This document shows positions 13,741-20,892 of a stretch of 28,236 nucleotides of DNA, piece after piece. A model generated the notes under the pieces. The model saw only the letters and a program-made list of their open reading frames with translations. It did not search any database and was not told where the DNA came from. The DNA is taken from contig JACCUF010000079.1 in assembly GCA_013811975.1 (NCBI GenBank), positions 1-28,236 on the forward strand. The letters are read 5' to 3'. Position 1 is the first letter of the stretch. Each line of letters starts with the position of its first letter. This stretch comes from Geodermatophilaceae bacterium (GTDB taxonomy: Bacteria > Actinomycetota > Actinomycetes > Mycobacteriales > Geodermatophilaceae). A program made the position numbers and the translations under genes.

Positions 13741-15897
13741 ATGCCGGTCGGCTGGACTTTCGCGGGTGAGCCCTCGACATTCGGAGGTGCGGCTGGATCG
13801 GTCACCCTGGTCGAAGGAGCGGCGTTCTGCATCAGCGGGCGCACCGGCGACATCCAGGTCGGCGTCCCCCACGGGCTCTTTTTTCGCGACACTCGCGTGT
13901 TGTCGTGCTGGAAGCTGCTCGTGGATGGCGAACCGCCCGAGGCTCTGGCGACCATCTCGCGCGAGCCCTTCGCAACGACCTTCGTGGGCCGGGCCCGTCC
14001 GGTGCAGGGTCGGGCTGACAGCACCCTCCTCGTGCTCCGGCACCGGTACGTCGGCGGCGGGATGCGCGAGGATCTCGTGCTTCGCAATTTTGGCGACGAG
14101 CCCGCCTCGTGCAGCCTTGAACTCGAGGCGCAGGCGGACTTCGCCGATCTGTTCGAGGTGAAGGAGAGTCGGGTCCGCTTACATGGCCGACATCGGATCG
14201 TGGCTGGCGATGACGGGTTGCGCTTCGATCGGCGATGGCTCGGCGATCTTCGTGGGGTCAGGGTCCACGCCGATGGTTGGTTGGCACGTGACTCAGGTGT
14301 CCTGAGCGTGAAGGTCACCGTGCCGGCTCGCGGCGAATTCATTAGCTGCGTGCAGGTCCACCCTTCCGTCGATGGCGTCGAGAGCCCCCCGCACTACCCC
14401 TCCGACCAATTGGTTGAACTCGCCGAACCGGCTCGAAGGTTACGAGAATGGCGCCACACAAACCCGATCGTTCATACCGAGCACGAGGGCTTCAGCCAGC
14501 TCGTCAGGCGGGCGGCGGAAGATCTCGGCGCGTTGCGCATCGTCGATCCCGAGCACCGAGACCGGATCGCTGTGGCAGCGGGCGCGCCGTGGTTCATGAC
14601 CGTCTTCGGCCGCGACTCACTCCTGACCGCATGGATGGCGTTGCCGCTCGACCAAAGTCTCGCCGTGGGCACGTTGCGCACGCTTGCTCAGTACCAAGGC
14701 AGAGTGGTGGATCTGCGCAGCGACGAAGAGCCCGGCCGGATCCTGCACGAGATGCGCGACGGGATGGACTCCACCCGCGCGCTGGGTGGTGGATCGGTCT
14801 ACTACGGCTCGATTGATTCCACTCCGCTATTCGTGATGCTGCTCGGTGAGATGTACCGGTGGGGTGTGCCGCCGTCCGACCTGGATGAACTGCTGCCGGC
14901 CGCCGACCGGGCGATCGCCTGGATCGAGCAGTACGGGGATCGCGACGGGGACGGCTTCATCGAATACCTGCGCGGATCCGATCAGGGACTGGTCAATCAG
15001 GGCTGGAAGGACTCCTTCGACGGCATCACCTTCGCCGACGGCCGGATTGCCGAGCCTCCACTGGCCCTCGCCGAGGTTCAGGGTTATGCCTACGCGGCCT
15101 ACCTCGCGCGGGCGGAGATCGCCCAACGGATGGGGGACCTGGCGCTCGCACAGCGCTGCGGCGCACGAGCCAGCGCCTTGCGTACCGCCTTCAACGAGGC
15201 GTTCTGGCTGCCCGACCGAGGCTATTTCGCCCTCGCCCTGGACCGCGACAAGCGACCCGTTGACAGCGTCGCGTCCAACATCGGGCACTGCCTGTGGACG
15301 GGCATCGTCGACGAGGACAAGGCAGCCGTCGTCGCGCAGCGCCTGCTCGAGCCTGAGATGTTCACCGGCTGGGGTGTTCGGACGCTGGCCTCGTCCATGG
15401 CCGCCTACAACCCGATGAGCTATCACAACGGTTCGGTATGGCCGCACGACAACGCCATTATCGCGGCTGGACTCATGCGGTACGGGCACGTGGCACAGGC
15501 GCAGGTGGTAGCCCGCGGACTCATCGACGCTGGGGCCGCCTTCGCCGGACGGTTGCCGGAATTGTTCTGCGGCTTCGACCGCAGCGACTTCGACGCGCCG
15601 ATCCCGTATCCCACGTCCTGCTCTCCGCAAGCGTGGGCCGCGGCAAGCCCCTTGCTGCTGCTGCGTTCCATGCTGCGCCTAGACCCGGACGTACCTGATG
15701 GCAGAGTCTGGCTCGCGCCGATGCTGACCTCCGAGCTTGCCGACTTGCGGCTTGACAACGTCCCACTTGCCGGTAGCCGGATCTCAATGTCGGTCAGCAA
15801 CCACGAAGTGGCGGTGACCGGAATGCCGCCAGGCCTGGAGGTGGTCCGGAAGCCTCGGCCCGTCCCGGGGACGAATCCCCGCGGGGCTACACTGTAA
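13741..15897 (+). CDS. Amylo-alpha-1,6-glucosidase (glycogen debranching enzyme family)
   Basis: A 718-residue protein with an N-terminal GDE_N_bis-type beta domain (residues about 10-220: SGRTGDIQVGVPHGLFFRDTRVLS) and a C-terminal (alpha/alpha)6 barrel. The barrel carries VFGRDSLLTAWMAL, the acidic EYGDRDGDGFIEY-like segment, NQGWKDS and SYHNGSVWPHDNAII, all typical of amylo-1,6-glucosidases that hydrolyse alpha-1,6 branch points of glycogen-like glucans. There is no 4-alpha-glucanotransferase domain. I choose the ATG at 13741, with GGAGG 12 nt upstream; the GTG at 13732 lies too close to that site. It is followed in the same direction by a GT4 glycosyltransferase, suggesting joint storage-glucan or compatible-solute metabolism. 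Confidence 0.88.
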   Translation: MPVGWTFAGEPSTFGGAAGSVTLVEGAAFCISGRTGDIQVGVPHGLFFRDTRVLSCWKLLVDGEPPEALATISREPFATTFVGRARPVQGRADSTLLVLRHRYVGGGMREDLVLRNFGDEPASCSLELEAQADFADLFEVKESRVRLHGRHRIVAGDDGLRFDRRWLGDLRGVRVHADGWLARDSGVLSVKVTVPARGEFISCVQVHPSVDGVESPPHYPSDQLVELAEPARRLREWRHTNPIVHTEHEGFSQLVRRAAEDLGALRIVDPEHRDRIAVAAGAPWFMTVFGRDSLLTAWMALPLDQSLAVGTLRTLAQYQGRVVDLRSDEEPGRILHEMRDGMDSTRALGGGSVYYGSIDSTPLFVMLLGEMYRWGVPPSDLDELLPAADRAIAWIEQYGDRDGDGFIEYLRGSDQGLVNQGWKDSFDGITFADGRIAEPPLALAEVQGYAYAAYLARAEIAQRMGDLALAQRCGARASALRTAFNEAFWLPDRGYFALALDRDKRPVDSVASNIGHCLWTGIVDEDKAAVVAQRLLEPEMFTGWGVRTLASSMAAYNPMSYHNGSVWPHDNAIIAAGLMRYGHVAQAQVVARGLIDAGAAFAGRLPELFCGFDRSDFDAPIPYPTSCSPQAWAAASPLLLLRSMLRLDPDVPDGRVWLAPMLTSELADLRLDNVPLAGSRISMSVSNHEVAVTGMPPGLEVVRKPRPVPGTNPRGATL

Positions 15898-16054
15898 GCA
15901 GATTGTGGTCCGGCTCTCAGCGGTCGGGCCGGAAGCGGGCCGGAAGGTAGCGGCAAGCCTGCCTCCCTCGAAGCGATCAGCGTGGTCAGCCGGGATACCG
16001 GCGCCTCGTGTTCTGCACGCTGGAGGACGGCGCCATAAACAATTTCGGTCGCAG

Positions 16055-17191
16055 ATGCCCATGAAGATCGCAGTGATCGCAGCCCCCTGGTTCACCGTTC
16101 CCCCCCACGGCTACGGCGGGGTCGAGAACGTATGCGCGGATCTGGTAGATGGTTTGTCAGCCCGCGGCCACGCCGTGACGCTGATCGGCGCCGGGGTGAG
16201 CGGGACTCCTGCGCGTTTTGTCGCCACGTATGCCGAACCGCCTAGTTCCAGACTCGGCGAGCCCCTGCCGGAGGTTTTCCATGCGGCCGCGGCGGCCCGG
16301 ATCCTGGACGATCTCGACGTCGATGTCGTGCACGACCACACCCTCGCGGGACCGCTGTTGGCCCGCGGCCGCGACATACCCACCATCGTCACGATGCACG
16401 GCCCGGTGGCCGGCGAGCCGGGTGAGTACTACCGCCTCTTGGGGAACACGATCGAGCTCGTCGCCATCTCGCAGGCGCAGCGTCGCGCCGCTCCCGACCT
16501 TCCCTGGGCTGGGACCGTGCACAACGCAGTCGATGTCACAACCTTCCCGTACCGCGAAGTCAAAGACGACATGCTGCTCTTCCTCGGTCGCCTGCACCCG
16601 GACAAGGCGGCTCACCTCGCAATCGATGCCGCACGGGCTGTCCGACTGCCGATCGTGGTGGCGGGTAAGTGCAGCGAACCGGTGGAAATCGAGTACTTCC
16701 GAAGCCAGATCGAGCCTCGGCTCGGGCCAGACGTGACGATCTTCGGCTCTGCGGATGCCACCGCCAAGCGCGACCTGCTGACCCGCGCTGCTGCCCTAAT
16801 GTTCCCCATCGTGTGGGACGAGCCGTTCGGCATGGTCATGATCGAGGCTATGGCCTGCGGCACGCCGGTCGTTGCGCTGCGCCGGGGCTCGGTCTCGGAG
16901 GTAGTCGTCGACGGCGTGACCGGAGTGATCTGCGATCGCCCGGAACAACTCCCTGACGCCATCCTCACCGCTCGCCGCCTGGATCCTGCAGACTGCCGCG
17001 AGCACGTCTTGACGCGCTTCGATGTTGCGACCATGGCCGAAAAGTACGAAGCGGTGTACCGCGACAGCCTCGCCGCTCGCCGGGCGACGCACGACACGCG
17101 CACTCGAGACACCTACCGCGGGTCGCGCGAGGGCCGTCAGTCCGGCATGAGACACGAGCGGGTCATATCGCCGGTCGGCGCCCGCGCGTAG
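16055..17191 (+). CDS. GT4-family glycosyltransferase
   Basis: A GT-B fold enzyme of 378 residues. The N-terminal Rossmann start is MKIAVIAAPWFTVPPHGYGGVE. Also visible are HDHTLAG, the nucleotide-sugar-binding region LLFLGRLHPDKA and the EX7E motif in WDEPFGMVMIEAMACGTPVVA. It retains a configuration at the anomeric carbon, as GT4 enzymes do; donor and acceptor are unknown. The frame is open back to GTG 15905, just after a TACACT hexamer at 15888-15893, but the extension is low-complexity and lacks homology-like sequence. I therefore place the start at ATG 16055 (or 16061). The 157 bp after the debranching gene may hold a separate promoter. The C-terminus after residue 350 is polar and probably disordered. 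Confidence 0.84.
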   Translation: MPMKIAVIAAPWFTVPPHGYGGVENVCADLVDGLSARGHAVTLIGAGVSGTPARFVATYAEPPSSRLGEPLPEVFHAAAAARILDDLDVDVVHDHTLAGPLLARGRDIPTIVTMHGPVAGEPGEYYRLLGNTIELVAISQAQRRAAPDLPWAGTVHNAVDVTTFPYREVKDDMLLFLGRLHPDKAAHLAIDAARAVRLPIVVAGKCSEPVEIEYFRSQIEPRLGPDVTIFGSADATAKRDLLTRAAALMFPIVWDEPFGMVMIEAMACGTPVVALRRGSVSEVVVDGVTGVICDRPEQLPDAILTARRLDPADCREHVLTRFDVATMAEKYEAVYRDSLAARRATHDTRTRDTYRGSREGRQSGMRHERVISPVGARA

Positions 17192-17204
17192 GAACGCGCG
17201 CGGG
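17181..17204. terminator. Hairpin between convergent GT4 and metF genes
   Basis: CCCGCGCG (17181-17188) pairs with CGCGCGGG (17197-17204) around an 8-nt loop that contains the GT4 stop codon. It lies in the 14-bp gap and the ends of the two genes. No T-tract is present. It probably ends transcription from both sides. Confidence 0.5.
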
Positions 17205-17205
17205 G

Positions 17206-18093
17206 TCAGCCGGTCGGAGCCGTCTGGCGGAGGTTCGCCCAGATCTCGCGGGTCGCGGTGGACCGGTTCAGCGTTATGAAGTGGATGCCGGGCGCGCCCT
17301 CGTCGAGCAACCGCTGGCATAGAGCGCTTGCCTGAGAGACCCCCTGTGCCCGCACGGCGTCCTTGTCCTGCGCGATCGGCTCGAAGGTTGCGGCCAGGGC
17401 CGGGGGGAACGGCGCTCCGGACAGCTTCGGGGCGCGCTCGATGGTGCCCATCGAGGTCACCGGCATGATGCCCGGAATGATCGGGACGTCGCAGCCCAGC
17501 ACCGAGACCCGGTCCCGTAGCCGCAGGTAGTCCTCGGCGTCGAAGAACATCTGGGTGATCGCGAAATCGGCGCCGGCCTGGACTTTCTGGACGAAGTACC
17601 GGGCGTCGCTGTGGATGTCTGCTGAGCGTGGGTGCTTGTACGGGAAGGCGGCCACACCGACACAAAAGTCACCGGCGCGGCGCACGATGCCCACCAACTC
17701 GTCGGCGTACTCGATGCCCTTTGGATGTTTGATCCAAGTAGCCGATGGATCACCTGGCGGATCACCTCGAATCGCCAGGATGTTGCGAACTCCAACGGCC
17801 GCGAATCCTCCGATGACGTTGCGCAGTTCTGCGACGCTGTGATTGACCGCGGTGAGATGAGCCATCGGCAGCATCGTGGTCTGGGTGGCGATCCGTTCGG
17901 TAACCCGAACGGTGCCCTCGCGCGTCGTACCGCCCGCACCGTATGTCACCGACACGAACGAAGGGCGCAGCCGCTCCAGTTCGCGCAGCGTGCGCCACAG
18001 GACCGCTTCGCTGCCCTCATCCTTGGGCGGGAAGAACTCGAAGGAGAAGGTCGGTTCGCCCGCGGCCAACTGATCACGCACGGTCCCGGGCAT
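17206..18093 (-). CDS. metF: Methylenetetrahydrofolate reductase
   Basis: A 295-residue FAD-dependent TIM-barrel enzyme that reduces 5,10-methylene-THF to 5-methyl-THF for methionine synthesis. Family motifs are FSFEFFPPKDEGSE at the N-terminus, SVTYGAGGTTREGT, AHLTAVNHSVAEL, NILAIRGDPP with the FAD/folate-contacting Asp, GADFAITQMFFD and PIIPGIMPVTS. The length is normal. The ATG at 18093 is preceded by TAAACT ending 6 nt upstream (18100-18105, minus strand), so a leaderless mRNA is likely. It is divergent from the polyprenyl synthase. The pairing recalls Rv2172c/Rv2173 of M. tuberculosis, where the MetF-like protein is reported to be smaller and unusual; this one looks like a conventional MetF. 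Confidence 0.93.
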   Translation of the reverse strand: MPGTVRDQLAAGEPTFSFEFFPPKDEGSEAVLWRTLRELERLRPSFVSVTYGAGGTTREGTVRVTERIATQTTMLPMAHLTAVNHSVAELRNVIGGFAAVGVRNILAIRGDPPGDPSATWIKHPKGIEYADELVGIVRRAGDFCVGVAAFPYKHPRSADIHSDARYFVQKVQAGADFAITQMFFDAEDYLRLRDRVSVLGCDVPIIPGIMPVTSMGTIERAPKLSGAPFPPALAATFEPIAQDKDAVRAQGVSQASALCQRLLDEGAPGIHFITLNRSTATREIWANLRQTAPTG

Positions 18094-18099
18094 GATCCG

Positions 18100-18105
18100 A
18101 GTTTA
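18100..18105 (-). promoter_or_regulatory. -10 hexamer for leaderless metF
   Basis: TAAACT on the minus strand, 6 nt before the ATG at 18093. Strong match to TANNNT. No ribosome binding site intervenes. Confidence 0.6.
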
Positions 18106-18163
18106 GGGGGTCCGGACGCGACCACGAGGGAACCTCTGGGCTCGTGGCCGATACTGCGTAGTC

Positions 18164-19324
18164 GTGACGTCCTCCCCAACGAACCCCACACCTGCCGACC
18201 TGCTGGATCGGAACTCCCTTCGCGAGCGAGTCGAGATCGAACTCGCCGCCTTCCTCGATCGAAAGGTGGCCGATCTCGGCACCATCGATCCCGATCTCAC
18301 GCCGGTCGGCGAGGCGATCTGTGACCTTGTTCTCGAGGGAGGCAAGCGGCTGCGGCCGGCCTTCGTCTACTGGGGGTGGCGCGGTGCGCTCGACGCCGTC
18401 TCCCACGATGACGCGACCGACCGGGCGGCCAACCCCGACCGGGACGACGACACAGTGGTACGGGCGGCTGCATCTCTCGAACTGGTCCAGGCAGGGGCAC
18501 TCATCCACGACGACGTGATGGACCGAGCGTCTACCCGCCGCGGCCAGCCGGCGCTGCACGTGCGGTTCGCCGATATGCACATTGAGAACCGTTGGGCCGG
18601 AACGGCAACCGGCTTCGGCCAGGGTGTGGCCATTATCGCTGGGGACATCGCGTTGACTTGGGCCCAGGAGATGATCCGCACCGCCGGACTCGACGACGCG
18701 GCGATCACCAGGGTCGCCCCTGCCTATGACGCGATGCGCCTGGAAGTCATGGCCGGGCAGTACCTCGACCTAAGGGGACAGGTGGACTCCCGACGTCCTG
18801 ACGCGGAGGCGCTGGCGGCGGCTTGGCGTACGGCTCGGTACAAGTCGGCCTGTTACACCGTGCAGCGCCCACTGCACATCGGCGCACTGATCGGCGGCAC
18901 CCATGCTCCTGAGGGACCGCTGCTCAAGACCTACTCCGAGTACGGGTTCGCCCTGGGTGAGGCATTTCAATTGCGCGATGACGTGCTGGGTGTTTTCGGG
19001 GACCCCGAGCAGACGGGCAAGCCCGCCGGCGACGATCTGCGCGAGGGCAAGCAGACGCTCTTGGTGGTTCTCGCCCGCAAGCGAGCCAGTGCCAACGCGC
19101 GGGATCTGTTCCAGCGGTTGATCGGCCGCCCTGACCTGTCCGGGATGGACATCGACCAGCTCCGCATGGTCATCGAAGGGTCTGGCGCCCTCGCCGAGGT
19201 CGAAGTGCTGATCGCCCAGCGGCTCGACGCCGCGCTGACCGCTTTGGCCGAGGGAGCGGTCGGTGGCGAACCCCGGGAGGTTCTCGAGCAACTGGCCACC
19301 ACACTGACCGCCCGGGACCGGTGA
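18164..19324 (+). CDS. Polyprenyl diphosphate synthase (IdsA2-like)
   Basis: A trans-isoprenyl diphosphate synthase of 386 residues that condenses allylic diphosphates with isopentenyl diphosphate, probably giving geranylgeranyl-type C15-C20 products. The first Asp-rich motif is DDVMD at 116-120, preceded by the GGKRLRP substrate loop at 59-65. The second Asp-rich region is LRDDVLGVFGD at 270-280, followed by GKPAGDDLREGKQT. The ten residues after H81 are an Asp-rich insertion. GTG 18164 is the first start; GATACT ends 8 nt before it. The context (MetF on one side, Rv2175c-like on the other) matches idsA2 of mycobacteria. Chain length cannot be fixed from the residues before the first motif with confidence. 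Confidence 0.9.
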   Translation: MTSSPTNPTPADLLDRNSLRERVEIELAAFLDRKVADLGTIDPDLTPVGEAICDLVLEGGKRLRPAFVYWGWRGALDAVSHDDATDRAANPDRDDDTVVRAAASLELVQAGALIHDDVMDRASTRRGQPALHVRFADMHIENRWAGTATGFGQGVAIIAGDIALTWAQEMIRTAGLDDAAITRVAPAYDAMRLEVMAGQYLDLRGQVDSRRPDAEALAAAWRTARYKSACYTVQRPLHIGALIGGTHAPEGPLLKTYSEYGFALGEAFQLRDDVLGVFGDPEQTGKPAGDDLREGKQTLLVVLARKRASANARDLFQRLIGRPDLSGMDIDQLRMVIEGSGALAEVEVLIAQRLDAALTALAEGAVGGEPREVLEQLATTLTARDR

Positions 19325-19334
19325 TCCGCTGAGG

Positions 19335-19658
19335 CTAGAACGCCATGGCTTGGGCGCGCCGATTCACTTCATGGTGTCGCTTCTCATGCAGGGCGTCGAT
19401 CGGCATGCCCGGCAACGTGTCGTCCTCGGTGAACAGCCACCTGACGGCCTCGGCATCGCTGTAGCCCCCGTCGCGGAGGACGGTCAGGACGCCGCCCAGG
19501 TGGGTGAGGATCCCCTCGTCGTCGAAGAACGCTGCCGGCACGAGGGGAGCCCCCTCGCTCTCCACTGTGGCCAGCACTCGGTCGCGAATGAGCTGGCGCA
19601 CCCGGTTGACCCGGATCCCTAGCCGCTGGGCCACCTCGGGCAGGGTCAACAGATCCAT
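19335..19658 (-). CDS. Rv2175c-family DNA-binding protein
   Basis: A 107-residue winged-helix/HTH protein: LLTLPEVAQRLGIRVNRVRQLIRDRVL is the DNA-recognition part, followed by a C-terminal domain with GGVLTVLRDGGYSDAEAVRWLF typical of Rv2175c. In M. tuberculosis, Rv2175c is a DNA-binding substrate of the kinase PknL, whose gene is adjacent; here a PASTA kinase gene lies one gene away. The N-terminal threonine T5 could be the equivalent phosphosite (inference). I move the start from GTG 19667 to ATG 19658 because TAGGGT (19666-19671, minus strand) ends 7 nt upstream of it and no ribosome binding site exists. Its start faces that of the oxidase gene at only 12 bp. Confidence 0.85.
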   Translation of the reverse strand: MDLLTLPEVAQRLGIRVNRVRQLIRDRVLATVESEGAPLVPAAFFDDEGILTHLGGVLTVLRDGGYSDAEAVRWLFTEDDTLPGMPIDALHEKRHHEVNRRAQAMAF

Positions 19659-19673
19659 AGGCTGCACCCTATG
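19656..19673. promoter_or_regulatory. Interlocked divergent leaderless promoters in an 18-bp quasi-palindrome
   Basis: The sequence CATAGGCTGCACCCTATG contains both start codons and both -10 boxes. Forward: TAGGCT (19658-19663), 7 nt, ATG 19671. Reverse: TAGGGT (19666-19671), 7 nt, ATG 19658. Each -10 shares a base with the other gene's start codon. Only the C/C pair at positions 7 and 12 breaks the symmetry. Confidence 0.6.
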
Positions 19674-20840
19674 GCTGACTCCGAACCGGTTGCCGCCGGA
19701 CTCCCCATCCAGCGCGAAGCAGAGTGCGTCGTCGACGATCTGACCGGAGCCGCTCTCGAAGCCCGTGCCCGCCAGTTGCTCCCGCGCGCGGTCTATGACT
19801 ATTACGCCGGGGGATCAGAGACGGAGACCACGCTGCACGAGGCACCCCTGGCCTGGCACCGGTGGCGACTGCGCCCGCGGATGCTGAGCGGTGTTGCGGC
19901 CCCCGACCTGACCACCACACTCCTCGGGACACCAGTGTCCAGCCCGATCGGCGTACCCCCCTGGGCGCTACAGCGAATGGCGCACCCCGACGGCGAGCTA
20001 GCCACCGCCGCGGCCTGCGCCCGGGCGGGGACGTTGATGACCGTGTCCACGACGGCAACCGTGCCGCTGGCCCAGGTAGCCGCCGTGGCGCCGGACTCCG
20101 CCAAGTGGTTTCAGCTCTACCAGGTGCACGGCCCTGCGTACACCGACGACCTCGTACGCCGTGCCGCAGATGCCGGCTATCGGGCGCTGGTCCTCACCGT
20201 CGACCTCCCGATCCTGGGCCGGCGGCTGCGCGATATCGCGAACGACTTCCAACTCCCCGAGGGTTTGGTGATGGCCAACCACCCCGATCAGGCCGACATA
20301 CGATCAGACGCTGAGATGCCGGCGCCTCCAGTTGTGGGAAGCGGGGTGTCGGTGCGACGGCTGAGCCAGGCTCTGGACTCCGCAGACAAGACCCCGCCCT
20401 GGACCTACGCAGCCGTCGAGCACTTCGCCGGACTCACCGATCTCCCCGTCGTGGTCAAGGGCGTGCTCCGAGGAGACGATGCGGTGGGCTGTCTCGACGC
20501 CGGTGCATCCGCCGTGTGGGTGTCCACGCACGGCGGTCGGCAGGTCGATCGGGCCATCTCCAGTGCCGCGGCCCTGGTCGACGTCGTCTCCGCGGTGAGC
20601 GAGCGGGCCGAGGTCTATGTCGACGGAGGCATTCGATCCGGCACCGACGCCCTGGTCGCCTTGGTGCTGGGCGCCCGAGCGGTCTTCTGTGGTCGTCCGA
20701 TCATCTGGGGTCTGGCCACCGGCGGCGCGGACGGAGTCGCCGCCGTGCTGGCGAGGCTGCGCGCGGAACTCGTGCACTCCATGACGCTGTGCGGCGTCGC
20801 CTCGGTCGAGCGGGTACCCAGGGATTTGGTCACGATATGA
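19671..20840 (+). CDS. FMN-dependent alpha-hydroxy-acid oxidase/dehydrogenase
   Basis: A 389-residue TIM-barrel flavoprotein of the glycolate oxidase / lactate monooxygenase / L-lactate dehydrogenase family. Active-site residues are present: Y45 (YDYYAGGS), Y150 (WFQLYQVHG), K263 (VVVKGV), catalytic H287 and R290 (STHGGRQVD), and the phosphate-binding DGGIRSG (318-324) and GR (341-342). The usual SNHGARQLD is STHGGRQVD here, so the Asn before the base is Thr. VPPWALQRMAHPDGE matches the FMN-binding strand. The substrate could be lactate, glycolate, mandelate or another 2-hydroxy acid. The start has a leaderless -10 shared with the divergent Rv2175c-like gene. It lies 52 bp before the kinase gene. 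Confidence 0.87.
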   Translation: MADSEPVAAGLPIQREAECVVDDLTGAALEARARQLLPRAVYDYYAGGSETETTLHEAPLAWHRWRLRPRMLSGVAAPDLTTTLLGTPVSSPIGVPPWALQRMAHPDGELATAAACARAGTLMTVSTTATVPLAQVAAVAPDSAKWFQLYQVHGPAYTDDLVRRAADAGYRALVLTVDLPILGRRLRDIANDFQLPEGLVMANHPDQADIRSDAEMPAPPVVGSGVSVRRLSQALDSADKTPPWTYAAVEHFAGLTDLPVVVKGVLRGDDAVGCLDAGASAVWVSTHGGRQVDRAISSAAALVDVVSAVSERAEVYVDGGIRSGTDALVALVLGARAVFCGRPIIWGLATGGADGVAAVLARLRAELVHSMTLCGVASVERVPRDLVTI

Positions 20841-20878
20841 CCGAGCGAGTCGCGCAGGGTCCGGTGCCGGATCAGCCG

Positions 20879-20884
20879 TAAACT
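20879..20884 (+). promoter_or_regulatory. -10 hexamer for the PASTA kinase gene
   Basis: TAAACT ends 8 nt before the GTG at 20893. Same hexamer as metF. No ribosome binding site is visible. Confidence 0.5.
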
Positions 20885-20892
20885 GGCTGGTC

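Noticed and set aside
15905..16054. 50-residue N-terminal extension of the GT4 protein
   Set aside because: It is Arg/Ala/Pro-rich and not glycosyltransferase-like; the Rossmann start is at MKIAVIAAPW. A nearby TACACT hexamer keeps it only a remote possibility.
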